This document shows positions 1 to 9,489 of a DNA stretch of 64,000 nt, piece by piece. The number at the start of each line of letters is the position of its first letter. The first letter of the stretch is position 1. This stretch comes from Lysinibacillus alkalisoli (GTDB lineage Bacteria; Bacillota; Bacilli; Bacillales_A; Planococcaceae). Position numbers and translations under genes: made by a program. The notes under the pieces are model-generated. The model saw nothing but the letters and a program-made list of their open reading frames with translations. It was not told the origin of the DNA and made no database searches. Location of the stretch: the NCBI RefSeq assembly GCF_014643595.1, contig NZ_BMJT01000001.1, positions 372,001-436,000 on the forward strand. The letters run 5' to 3'.

Positions 1-1
1 T

Positions 2-148
2 GAGGCTGCCTTACGCGACATAGGTGTGCTCAATACGCTAGACATCATGTCAGGTAATGCCAATGGTTTTAACCCATCAGGGCATTTAACTCGTGCCCAA
101 ATGGCTAAAATTTTAAAACGTACATTGGGCATTATAGAAATGCTATAA
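2..148 (+). CDS. C-terminal fragment of an SLH-domain surface protein (5' end outside window)
   Basis: The frame is open from the window edge to the TAA at 146-148 and gives 48 residues. They form the end of an S-layer homology (SLH) domain: an AALRDIGVL helix, a GFNPSGHLTRAQMAKIL block and a short tail ending EML. The same LTRAQMA signature closes the large SLH protein at 2025-7349. SLH domains hold secreted proteins on pyruvylated secondary cell-wall polymer. The gene lies upstream of and in the same direction as the surface-protein/ECF cluster, so it may be its first member, but nothing of its N-terminal part can be seen. Confidence 0.8.
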   Translation, partial: EAALRDIGVLNTLDIMSGNANGFNPSGHLTRAQMAKILKRTLGIIEML

Positions 149-229
149 GTTTGTCATTCATAAAGGGGGGTGATAACACGTAAGGCAGCGCAATCAAAAC
201 TTAATCACAATAGGGAGAGGAAGAAGAAT

Positions 230-1960
230 ATGTTTAAACGTATTTCAAGTTTATTTTTAACACTATTACTTGTCGTTGGCTTTGCATTTCCAGCAGCAGC
301 CGATTGGACAACGTATCAAGGAAATAATAATCACAATGGTGTAATTACAGACGGGGCACCAATTACAGCAAGCGTTAATACCGCAATGGTTAATTTAACA
401 CACAACGGATCTGGCTGGGATGGTATTGACACTGCACCAGTTATGCAAACTTTAGATAATGGCGATACGTATGCCTATGTTATTTATGATGGGTATGCAG
501 TGAATGGTAACAATGGTGGTGGTCGTTTAGCAAAGGTACGTGCGAATGATGCAAAAGAGATTTGGAGTAAACAGTTAACATTATCTGCAGGATTCCAACT
601 TTCAACCCCTTTATTAGTACAAGGAAATGATGCATCTAGTGAAGCTGATGACACAATTTATGTTGGTACAACAGGTTTTTCTCAACTGTTAAAAAATGAT
701 GAATTAAATGGTTCACCAGTAACAGATTGGACAGTTACTGGTGGTGTAGCGTCAGGCACAGGAATTGATGTAACTGGAAACCAAGTTGTTACCTTAAAGC
801 AAACAGGTTTGGCATTAAATAATGCAGCTACAAACCGTGCGACTTTAGGTATTCATGTTGGCAATAACGCCAATACGAATGTAACTGCAGATGTACAAGT
901 CAAAGTTAATGGTACTACAGTAGTAACAAAAGCGTTTTCAAAATCAAGTTCAGATGCTCAAGCTAAACCAATTCAAGACCCAGCAAATCCAGGGCAATAT
1001 TACTATTATTTAAATGATAATTTTGCAGCGATGGCAGGCGATGAAGTGGAGTATATCATCGATGTGAAAAATAATGCGAGTACAGTTAAAGTAGACTATG
1101 CAAGTTTGTATCAACAAACAGGTTCAATTCAAAAAGTAACAGGCTTAGATCAACCATCACCAAGTAATGTGTCGATTGTAACAGGCATTGCAGGTCAAAT
1201 TAATACGCCAATTACAACAGATGGCACATATTTGTACTTTGGTACATGGACAGGTAAAGGTGGCGGTACATATTATCAAGTTGAAATCGCTAACCCTACA
1301 AATGTTAAAACAGCAACAACAGGGGACTATTATTGGGCAGGTGCTGTAGTAGTCGGTAATTATGTCTATTTTGGTGGCGATGGAGGTAAATTACATTATA
1401 GATCAGTTGCCAACTTTGCTAATGTTGGTGGTGTGATTAATCTATCTACAGATGGTGGTGTTACAGCAGGTAATGTTCGCTCATCTATTGCATTAGTAGA
1501 TAATACCTTGTACTTCACTAGTCAAGGCGGGTATTTATGGTCTTACGAGCTAGACCAAGATGGTATACCTACATTTGAATGGAAAGTCGCTTTAGGAGGT
1601 ACATCAACTTCAACCCCAGTGATTACTAATAATGGTAAGGCATATGTTGGTTATTATGCAGGTTTCACAAATGGTGGTGTTCAAGCTATTGATTTAAATA
1701 CAAAGAGTGTGACAACAGTTGGTACACCTGGACCTGTTCAATCTTCAGTGGTTGCTTATAGTGTAGGGACTACAGATTATATTTATTTAACAACAAATGC
1801 AGCAGATGGCGCAGGCTATAGTTTTAATGGTACTACAACTCAAGAACTATGGAATACAACTAACACAGATGGGAAAACTTATACGCTACAAGGAATGGCG
1901 GCAAGTGGTGGTTATTTAGTATTTGGTAATGATTATAATAACCTTTATATTATTAAGTAA
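230..1960 (+). CDS. Secreted PQQ-like beta-propeller protein
   Basis: This is a 576-residue exported protein. The ATG at 230 is preferred over upstream in-frame codons because it follows a GGGAGAGGAAG ribosome-binding site and begins a textbook signal peptide (MFKRISS, hydrophobic core, AAA-D cleavage near residue 23). The mature chain shows repeated blade-like blocks (TPLL..DDTIYVGT, TPIT..TYLYFGTW, SSIAL.DNTLYFTSQGGYLWSYE, TPVIT.NGKAYVGYY), typical of PQQ-like propellers. A region near residues 150-300 looks like an inserted beta-sandwich. No cell-wall anchor is visible, so it may be secreted or held by a partner. It precedes the DUF4430 genes in the same direction. The substrate is unknown; the propeller call is from pattern only. 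Confidence 0.75.
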   Translation: MFKRISSLFLTLLLVVGFAFPAAADWTTYQGNNNHNGVITDGAPITASVNTAMVNLTHNGSGWDGIDTAPVMQTLDNGDTYAYVIYDGYAVNGNNGGGRLAKVRANDAKEIWSKQLTLSAGFQLSTPLLVQGNDASSEADDTIYVGTTGFSQLLKNDELNGSPVTDWTVTGGVASGTGIDVTGNQVVTLKQTGLALNNAATNRATLGIHVGNNANTNVTADVQVKVNGTTVVTKAFSKSSSDAQAKPIQDPANPGQYYYYLNDNFAAMAGDEVEYIIDVKNNASTVKVDYASLYQQTGSIQKVTGLDQPSPSNVSIVTGIAGQINTPITTDGTYLYFGTWTGKGGGTYYQVEIANPTNVKTATTGDYYWAGAVVVGNYVYFGGDGGKLHYRSVANFANVGGVINLSTDGGVTAGNVRSSIALVDNTLYFTSQGGYLWSYELDQDGIPTFEWKVALGGTSTSTPVITNNGKAYVGYYAGFTNGGVQAIDLNTKSVTTVGTPGPVQSSVVAYSVGTTDYIYLTTNAADGAGYSFNGTTTQELWNTTNTDGKTYTLQGMAASGGYLVFGNDYNNLYIIK

Positions 1961-1970
1961 TTTTATTAAT

Positions 1971-2004
1971 GAGAGCTCTAACTTTGTTATAAGTTAGAGT
2001 TCTC
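1971..2004 (+). other. Strong intergenic hairpin without a U-tract
   Basis: A 14-bp stem (1971-1984 with 1991-2004, one G-T pair) and a 6-base loop fill the 64-base gap between the propeller gene and the giant SLH gene. It is not followed by a T run, so it is more likely an mRNA-stabilising or processing hairpin, or an inefficient terminator, than a full stop. Confidence 0.6.
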
Positions 2005-2024
2005 GACAATTCAGGGGGGATAAT

Positions 2025-5000
2025 GTGAAAAATATAATAAAAAAAATATTGACTTTACTTACAATTATACTCGTATTATTTTCATCTATTCCAACATTTT
2101 GGTTAACAGCAAATGCAACAGACACTACTAATACAGTTACTGTGGAGAAAGGAAACTCAGATGAAGCGAAGGCAAAATATAGCTATTCTTTAAATAATAG
2201 TAGTCCTAATGCAGACAACATTAAGAAATTACATGAATTTCCTCATAAATATAGCCTAGATACATCTGAAAAGTCAGGTTCATATTATATTTTTTTGGAA
2301 AGCTTTGATTACAGTAACTACGTTTTTAAAGGTTGGAAAATTAATAATGACAAGATAGTATTAGAATATGATGCCTTTAAAAAAGAAGGATTGTTCGGAG
2401 AAGGTTATACAGAGGGTAGTAAATTTGGCAGTTACATTAATAATAAAAGAATGCCAGAAAAAGCAGCAACTAAAAATTATTTTTTAAATGGTATTGAATC
2501 AGAATTATATTTAAATATTGCTAACGGTAAAACAGCTAAAAGTGTAGAAATAGAGCCTGTTTTTGAAAAAATTAGTGATATTCAAACTAACTATCAACTA
2601 ACTATTCAACAAAGCGACAATGGTAAAGTACGTTTAGATAAATTAGAGGACGAAACATGGGTATTAAGAGCTCTTCCTGATGATGGTTATGTGTTCAAAG
2701 GTTGGCAAAAAAATGATGAAATAGAATTAAACAAAGAGGAAAATTTACAAGTCACACTAGAATCGGATACTACATACAAACCTATTTTTAGTGCACCAGA
2801 GGTAACATTTGAGTATCGTGATGGTTTTAATGTTGTTCAAACGAGTGGAAACGAATCTACTTGGAAAGGAAATTTATTTAGTGTACCTGCCATGGTAGGT
2901 GAAAGAGCCCTTTTCAAGATACCGATTACAATTACAAGTGCTAAAGCTGTGATAGGTAATTATAACTTTGAAATCTATGAAGGTACAAAGACGACTGGTA
3001 AGCCATTAGCAACATATCAACACACAAGTATAGAACAGCCAAAAGAAGATATATTGGTTAACATTTTGGTAGATCCTGTACCAGCGGCAAAAGAATTTAC
3101 AGTTGTAGGGAAAGTCAATGACGGTGACATAGTGACTAAAACATACAATATTGATTTCCCAGCGATAGAACAAAAAGAATTAACGTATTTAACAACACCA
3201 AACGATAAATTTTTAAGTAATGTAGCTACATTAGATCCGGGACCTAATATTTATGATGTGGCAACATTTTTAGATGAAGCAACAGGTAAACGCTCCGTAT
3301 ATGCAGCAGCCTTAGGCGGTGTATTGGAATTACAAGGGCTAGAATTTACCTATATGCCAGGGCTAGATTTGAAAACAGGGGATAATGAAGGAAGTGCAGG
3401 TTTAGTATTAGGTATTGGCGGGACAAAAGACCATTTGCTCGCATTTGTTCAAGACAGTGAAAAGTCGGGTGTTAGTACTTTATTAAGTTATGCCATTTAT
3501 GAGTACACCAAAGAACTAGGAGAATGGCGTAAAGTACAAGGTTCCGAAATCATAAAAGATAGTTTAAAGCCTAAGAGTACCACTGCTTATATTACGAATA
3601 AAAACGAAATTTGGACAGATAGAGCACATTGGAATGGTGAGCAGTGGCAAGAACATGGGTATGATTTCAGTGCTTTTAAAAAATTAGATGGAACAATAGC
3701 CTATGCTAGTGGTAAAGGTGTAGTTTATTTTTATGAAAATAATGAATGGAAAGAGATAAAACTTAATCTTAACACAACGAACATACCTAATTTGCAAAAT
3801 ATCACAACTAAAGGTGAGCTTCTAATTCATATTAATCAGCAAGATTACAAGGTTGGTAAAGATGGTACAGTAGAAAAATTACCAGAAATTCGTAATCAGA
3901 TTACAACAAATATCTATAACCGTACGAGTATGGATAGTAATGGGGATTTATATGCATTCCCTAGTACTAGAAAGTATACAGCAGTAGGGACTAGTGGGTA
4001 TACAGGAAACTCTATTTATAAGTATGATGAGGCGCAAAAGAAATGGGTTTATCAACATGTGGAGGCTTTCACAGCACCAAATGATTTTACGCCAGAGCAT
4101 GCTGATTATTTAACTAAAAAAGTTAGACCAAACGGTGTAGAAACAATCTATATTTTACAAGACAATATGAATTTATTTGTGGGGCAAGGCGGAGCAATCT
4201 ATGCTGATTTTGGCTCATCGACGATTAAATTTAATAGTAGTGGCGGCACACCAGTAGGAGCCATTACAGGCAATGTTGGTACGGATATTCCAATGATTAC
4301 TACACCTACAAAGGCAGGAGAGTATTTCGCGGGTTGGTATAGTGATGCGGCATTAACTAAGCCTTATCATTTTGACTTTATGCCAGCAAAGGATATTACC
4401 CTTTATGCAAAATGGACAACTTCAACGATTGACTTATCAAAGGAAATGGCAGAGGCTGTTGCAGCGCTTGAAGCGTATGCAAAACAGTTTAAAAGTTATC
4501 AATATGAAGGTGATAATTATCAAAAGGTTTTAGCTGCACGTGATGCTGGAATTAAAGCAATTCAAGCTGTCACAACATCAAAAGGCGATATTACAAATGC
4601 ACTCAATCAAGCTAAAAAGGCAATTGAAGCTATACCTAAAAAAAATACTGTTACAGTTGCTGTAACGATGGAGAAATTTACTTTAGGGCAAGGATATATT
4701 ATTGAACCAATGTTAGTTACTGTACCAAAATATACTCCTGCCTCGAAAGTAATTACAGATTTACTGAAGAAGAAGTATCCTGAAATAGAGCAACCGTGGA
4801 AGATGACTGGAAAAGTAGAAGATACATTTTATTTATCACATGTATATGATACAGATTACGATTACAGTAATTTTCCAGAATACGTTAAAAAAGCTGCAGC
4901 AGAAAGAGGTGGCGATTTTACTTTAGAGCGTAAAAAAGATTGGTTGGGAGAATTTGATTTTTATAATATGTCAGGTTGGATGTATGCCATTAATAATAAT

Positions 5001-7349
5001 TTCCCAGGAGTTGGCGCAGCGGCATGGACGCTTGAGGATAGACAAGTAATGCGCTGGCAATATACTGTATTTGGTTATGGCGCTGATTTGAATGCAGATA
5101 ACTCAGAATGGGGTACAGCATCATTAATTAATACAGCACGAAAAGATGACTTGATTTGGCGCATTGCCGAAATCAATGCTATGGAAAATAAAGCAACCTT
5201 CCTTACAGAGGGTGACAATCAAAAGCATTATGATGAAGCGATGAAAGTATTGCAAGTGATGGATACGCCACAAAAAGAACTAGACCGCTTATTACAGGCA
5301 CTTGGTGGTGAGGAAACGGAAGAAGAAGTACCTGCTACTATGCCAAACGAGGCTAAAGTAGTAAATGATGCCATTAAAGCATTGCCAACAGTAATTACTT
5401 TAAAAGATAAAAATACCATCGAGCAAATTAGAGCCAACTATGATGCATTAGATGATGTGATGAAACAATGGATTTGGAAAGACGAGGTAGCTACTTTAAC
5501 AGCAGCTGAGAAAAAGATCGCTAATTTATTAGCGCCAATCCAAGCTGTTGAAACATTAATTAATAAGTTACCTGCCATAGCACAAATAACATTACAACAT
5601 GAGAGTCAAATTATGGAGGCTTATCAACAATATTACGAGTTAACGATTGAACAGCAAAATTATGTGAAAAACATCGAGCAGTTATTCAGTGTACATGCTA
5701 AATTACAAGATTTAAAAGGGGCAACAACAGATATTGCTGTGCAAAACGTAATCAAACAAATTGATTTACTACCAAGTGTTTCTACTATTACAGTAAGTGA
5801 TGAAAATATTTTAAATATGGTAAAAGTAGCTTATGACAGTTTAACTACACAACAACAGCAATTAGTGACGAATGGATCAACGTTACAATCATTACTCACT
5901 AAAATGAAAGAATTAAAATCACAAGCGTATTTAGCGGTTGTAAAAGAGATTGATGCCTTACCAACAGTAACTCATATTACATTAGCGCAACGTACACAAA
6001 TAAAAACAATACGTGAAAAATATTTACGTTTATCTTCATCAGATCGCGCACAAGTAACTAATATTAGCAAATTAGAAGAAGCTGAATTCCATATTTCAAA
6101 AATTGAAATGAATATTCGTTTTATTATGGAAGAGATTAACCAATTACCAGCAGTAGATGCTATAAAAATGGAACATGAGTCACTCGTTATTACATTGCGT
6201 AAAGCTTATGAAGAACTTCATAAAGATGACCAAACATTTGTGACGAATATTGATAAGTTAAAAGCTGTAGAGCAGCGTCTTAAAGAGTTACAAGAAAATA
6301 ATGAAAACATACCGAAAGAATTTGAAGAAGGTATTACAACTTCAACAGGGATTGAAAAAGCAGAGGTAGATCATAAACAAAAAACACTTCAAATTACTGC
6401 AACAAGTAGTGAGTTGTTATTATCAGCTGAATTGCTTGCTACGACTATGCAACAAAAAATGAAAAAAATAGTGATTGATAGTGAGCAAGGTAAATTAACC
6501 ATTCCATTAACAGTAATAAAAAACTCGCTTGGTAAAAATTCGAAAGTGAAAGTAAATTATCAACAACAAACGAAATTTAATATGGATGTAACATTACAAG
6601 AAGTATTATCTAATGGCATTAAACGAGATGTAGTTGTATCTAAAGGTTATGTGACATTAGAAATACCATTAGCGAATATGCAACCCAATAATAAGCGCTC
6701 ATTTGTCTTACTACAAGATGGAGAGCAAGGTATTGAAGCAATACCACACCATATTGGAAAAGATACAGTAACCGTTTATTTAAAACAGAGTAAACAATTG
6801 ATTGTTTCACAACAAGGTGTGAGTTTTGCAGATATTAAAGGTTTAGGTAGTGCAGGAGATATTGAATCTTTAGCAATGCGACATATTGTGACAGGTAATG
6901 GCGGGAAGTTTGAACCAAACCATAGTATTACACGCGCACAATTTGCAGCTATGATAGCAAGAGCTTTGAATTTAATACCACTAGAGGAGACATATTATCC
7001 AGATGTTAAAGGGGCATGGTATGAGGATGCAGTACAAGCTTTATATGAAGCGGATATTACACAATCACCAGGCAACTTTAATCCTGGACAAGCAATTACA
7101 CGTCAACAAGCAGCAGCCATTATTTATCGTGCCCTACACTATGTAGATTATGAAGCAGATGATACGAGAGCAAGCAAATACCAAGATCAACATAAAATTG
7201 ATCAGCAATACACAAAAGCTATTCAAACGCTACAAGCAGAAGGCATTATGAATGGGAAGCCAGATGGCAGTTTTGCACCAGGTAGTAATTTAACTCGTGC
7301 ACAAATGGCACAGATTATTCACCGCATGTTAAATAAAGTAGAGATGTAA
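2025..7349 (+). CDS. Giant SLH-anchored surface protein with InlB-type repeats and a DUF4430 domain
   Basis: This 1774-residue protein starts at a GTG behind AGGGGGG. The order seen is: signal peptide (1 to about 32); two divergent InlB B-like repeats with VFKGW motifs (about 60-255); a beta-rich, possibly propeller-like region (about 385-740); a Listeria-Bacteroides (Flg_new) repeat ending ITLYAKWTT (about 745-800); a FIVAR-like helical stretch; a DUF4430 domain (about 874-1029) with a GWMYAINNNFPGVG core; five helical repeats of about 60 residues (about 1106-1434); a beta domain; and three SLH domains (about 1600-1774). DUF4430 is the family of the transcobalamin/intrinsic-factor C-terminal domain. 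The SLH domains should tether it to the wall. It sits upstream of two more DUF4430 genes and an ECF transporter, so I infer a role in capturing an external ligand, perhaps a corrinoid. Confidence 0.8.
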   Translation: MKNIIKKILTLLTIILVLFSSIPTFWLTANATDTTNTVTVEKGNSDEAKAKYSYSLNNSSPNADNIKKLHEFPHKYSLDTSEKSGSYYIFLESFDYSNYVFKGWKINNDKIVLEYDAFKKEGLFGEGYTEGSKFGSYINNKRMPEKAATKNYFLNGIESELYLNIANGKTAKSVEIEPVFEKISDIQTNYQLTIQQSDNGKVRLDKLEDETWVLRALPDDGYVFKGWQKNDEIELNKEENLQVTLESDTTYKPIFSAPEVTFEYRDGFNVVQTSGNESTWKGNLFSVPAMVGERALFKIPITITSAKAVIGNYNFEIYEGTKTTGKPLATYQHTSIEQPKEDILVNILVDPVPAAKEFTVVGKVNDGDIVTKTYNIDFPAIEQKELTYLTTPNDKFLSNVATLDPGPNIYDVATFLDEATGKRSVYAAALGGVLELQGLEFTYMPGLDLKTGDNEGSAGLVLGIGGTKDHLLAFVQDSEKSGVSTLLSYAIYEYTKELGEWRKVQGSEIIKDSLKPKSTTAYITNKNEIWTDRAHWNGEQWQEHGYDFSAFKKLDGTIAYASGKGVVYFYENNEWKEIKLNLNTTNIPNLQNITTKGELLIHINQQDYKVGKDGTVEKLPEIRNQITTNIYNRTSMDSNGDLYAFPSTRKYTAVGTSGYTGNSIYKYDEAQKKWVYQHVEAFTAPNDFTPEHADYLTKKVRPNGVETIYILQDNMNLFVGQGGAIYADFGSSTIKFNSSGGTPVGAITGNVGTDIPMITTPTKAGEYFAGWYSDAALTKPYHFDFMPAKDITLYAKWTTSTIDLSKEMAEAVAALEAYAKQFKSYQYEGDNYQKVLAARDAGIKAIQAVTTSKGDITNALNQAKKAIEAIPKKNTVTVAVTMEKFTLGQGYIIEPMLVTVPKYTPASKVITDLLKKKYPEIEQPWKMTGKVEDTFYLSHVYDTDYDYSNFPEYVKKAAAERGGDFTLERKKDWLGEFDFYNMSGWMYAINNNFPGVGAAAWTLEDRQVMRWQYTVFGYGADLNADNSEWGTASLINTARKDDLIWRIAEINAMENKATFLTEGDNQKHYDEAMKVLQVMDTPQKELDRLLQALGGEETEEEVPATMPNEAKVVNDAIKALPTVITLKDKNTIEQIRANYDALDDVMKQWIWKDEVATLTAAEKKIANLLAPIQAVETLINKLPAIAQITLQHESQIMEAYQQYYELTIEQQNYVKNIEQLFSVHAKLQDLKGATTDIAVQNVIKQIDLLPSVSTITVSDENILNMVKVAYDSLTTQQQQLVTNGSTLQSLLTKMKELKSQAYLAVVKEIDALPTVTHITLAQRTQIKTIREKYLRLSSSDRAQVTNISKLEEAEFHISKIEMNIRFIMEEINQLPAVDAIKMEHESLVITLRKAYEELHKDDQTFVTNIDKLKAVEQRLKELQENNENIPKEFEEGITTSTGIEKAEVDHKQKTLQITATSSELLLSAELLATTMQQKMKKIVIDSEQGKLTIPLTVIKNSLGKNSKVKVNYQQQTKFNMDVTLQEVLSNGIKRDVVVSKGYVTLEIPLANMQPNNKRSFVLLQDGEQGIEAIPHHIGKDTVTVYLKQSKQLIVSQQGVSFADIKGLGSAGDIESLAMRHIVTGNGGKFEPNHSITRAQFAAMIARALNLIPLEETYYPDVKGAWYEDAVQALYEADITQSPGNFNPGQAITRQQAAAIIYRALHYVDYEADDTRASKYQDQHKIDQQYTKAIQTLQAEGIMNGKPDGSFAPGSNLTRAQMAQIIHRMLNKVEM

Positions 7350-7355
7350 ATACAA

Positions 7356-7406
7356 GGAAAAAGGGTTATTTCAAAGTGTGTTGGGATACGCCCTTTTTCC
7401 ACTTTG
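7356..7406 (+). terminator. Intergenic hairpin, possible weak terminator with two alternative stems
   Basis: GGAAAAAGGG (7356-7365) is complementary to CCCTTTTTCC (7391-7400), while CAAAGTG (7372-7378) is complementary to CACTTTG (7400-7406). The two stems overlap by one base and cross, so they are alternatives or a pseudoknot-like fold. The downstream sequence is T-rich but has no clean T run. Partial termination or processing before the next gene is plausible. Confidence 0.45.
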
Positions 7407-7432
7407 TTATTTTATCGTAAAGGAGCATTAGT

Positions 7433-9487
7433 ATGGCTAAATGGATAGAGCGGATAAAAAAAAGTTGCTATTATATTGTGCCAATTTTATTACTCTTAAC
7501 GAGTGTCATTTATGTATATTATAGTGCCTCTTCAGCACCTTTAGATTTGTCACAACGGGCAGAAGCATCAACGATGAAACTCACAGGAGAAGCTGTTAGT
7601 CAAAAGACTAATGATGATAAGCCTGAACAAGATAACGACGAACTAGACGATACATCTACACCTGAAGAGACACCGCCAAATGACTATAGTCAACAGGAGA
7701 TAAAACAGCCAGCGCAAGATCCAAACACGACAAAGAAAAATGCGATATCACATAAGCAACAAAGTAAGCCAAACCCTGACAAACCGTCAACGCCAAATAC
7801 TACTACTAATACGAAAACTAAGCCACCTAAAAAACAGCCTAACCCACAGAAGCCAGAGACACCAAAAGATAATTATAGAGTGGTTGATCGTGCAGAGGAA
7901 GCCAATCGCTATTTTGTCACAACGATAAAAAATAATGAAGTAGTAACAGAGCCAGCCTATTATGTGAAAATTACACATCTTGATAAAGATTTAGTAGTGA
8001 AAGATGAAGAGGTTTTAATTAATGGGAAGGCGATAGAGCCATTTCAAGGAGAATTGTTATTACAAGAAGGAAAAAACAGCATTCGTATTACGGTATTGTA
8101 TCAGGAAAAAGATAAAGAACCTTTTTACGTAGTTCAAGAATTTATTGTGCATCTGAACACTACAGACATTGTCATTCAAACGAATTTAGCAAATAAAGTA
8201 GTACATGAAGAACAGATTACCTTTGTTGCACAAGCTAAAATTGGCAAAAAAAAATTGCCATTAACCGTTGAAATTAATGGGGAAAATAAGCAGCCTTTAG
8301 GTGGTGCCACGTATAAAACGACCTTAAAAGAAGGCGAAAACCAACTTGTGTTAAAAAGTGCAGAAGGTAAGTTGCACAAAGAAGAGCGTTTTATTATAAC
8401 GTTCAATAAAGAAAAACATACCATTCATTTAGAGACAAACTTACACGACCAACGTGTATCACAAACCGATTTTTCATTTTATGCACAAGCCAGTGCGGAT
8501 GGAACAAAAGTAAATGTACAAGTCAAATTAAATGGTGAAGTAGTGTCGCCCACAAAGCAAAATCAATATGCGGTGACATTATTGCCTGGGAAAAATACCA
8601 TTCAACTTGAAGGTACCCATCAAGCCGAACAATTGAATAAGCAATATATTATTTTTTATCAAGATCCCAATGGTAGTGAGGGACCTAAAGAGGACCCATT
8701 AGCTCCTATTGTAGTAACAGACTTAGTATCAGGTAGTGAAGTCCAAGGGTCTATGAAAAATATTAATATAAACGCACAGTCCTCAGACGGTTCAACCTTA
8801 TATGAGCGACATATGAAGGTGTCTGTTAATGATAAGCAATTGAGTGCAATCTGGACAGATGATGAGAAGACAAGTTATCGTTTAATACTTCAAGAAGGCG
8901 AAAATATCGTGAAAATTAAAGTTCAAGACGATAATGGGAGAACAACAAATCTTATCTACACGGTATATAGCAAACTTGCTAAAGAAGATGGCTATATAGG
9001 TGATATTACAATAAGTGTGGAGGCATCAACAATTGGTATACCGTATTTGATTCCGCCCACAAAAGTGCCTGTCTACGAAAAGCAAGAAGGAAGTATTTTA
9101 TTAGATAAACTGTTAAAACAACATGGCTTTACCTACAGCAACACAGGTAATATACAACAAAGCTTTTATATCGCTCGCATAGCCAAGCCAAATATGTTGC
9201 AACATGTAGCCATACCTCAAGATTTGTGGGACATTGTGCAAAAAGAAGCGGATTATTATAGCGAAACAGATTATGACGTGAATAGTTTAGGTGAAATGGA
9301 TTTTACAAATGGTGCAGGTTGGATGTATAGCATCAATGATGTTTACCCTAACTATGGTTTCTCTGACGCACGTTTCCTCGATGGAGATGTGGTGCGTATT
9401 AGATACACACTTTATTATGGACAAGATATTAATGGTTTTGGTGGTTTAGGAAATAGTTACCGACCGAACTGGCCAAAGGAATGGTAA
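7433..9487 (+). CDS. Membrane-anchored surface protein with Ig-like repeats and a C-terminal DUF4430 domain
   Basis: This is a 684-residue protein with an AAAGGAG site before its ATG. Residues about 11-33 form a hydrophobic signal/anchor helix with no obvious cleavage site. Residues about 55-145 are a low-complexity Pro/Lys/Gln/Thr-rich spacer that would cross the wall. Then come about four beta-sandwich repeats (motifs such as LLQEGKNSIRITV, LKEGENQLVL, LLPGKNTIQLEG, LQEGENIVKIKV), like bacterial Ig/cadherin-type modules. A DUF4430 domain follows from about 521 to the end, with GWMYSINDVYPNYG and RYTLYYGQDI. The next gene overlaps its stop region. The architecture suggests a stalk that presents a ligand-binding head outside the cell. 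The ligand is not shown by the sequence. Confidence 0.78.
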   Translation: MAKWIERIKKSCYYIVPILLLLTSVIYVYYSASSAPLDLSQRAEASTMKLTGEAVSQKTNDDKPEQDNDELDDTSTPEETPPNDYSQQEIKQPAQDPNTTKKNAISHKQQSKPNPDKPSTPNTTTNTKTKPPKKQPNPQKPETPKDNYRVVDRAEEANRYFVTTIKNNEVVTEPAYYVKITHLDKDLVVKDEEVLINGKAIEPFQGELLLQEGKNSIRITVLYQEKDKEPFYVVQEFIVHLNTTDIVIQTNLANKVVHEEQITFVAQAKIGKKKLPLTVEINGENKQPLGGATYKTTLKEGENQLVLKSAEGKLHKEERFIITFNKEKHTIHLETNLHDQRVSQTDFSFYAQASADGTKVNVQVKLNGEVVSPTKQNQYAVTLLPGKNTIQLEGTHQAEQLNKQYIIFYQDPNGSEGPKEDPLAPIVVTDLVSGSEVQGSMKNININAQSSDGSTLYERHMKVSVNDKQLSAIWTDDEKTSYRLILQEGENIVKIKVQDDNGRTTNLIYTVYSKLAKEDGYIGDITISVEASTIGIPYLIPPTKVPVYEKQEGSILLDKLLKQHGFTYSNTGNIQQSFYIARIAKPNMLQHVAIPQDLWDIVQKEADYYSETDYDVNSLGEMDFTNGAGWMYSINDVYPNYGFSDARFLDGDVVRIRYTLYYGQDINGFGGLGNSYRPNWPKEW

Positions 9488-9489
9488 AC

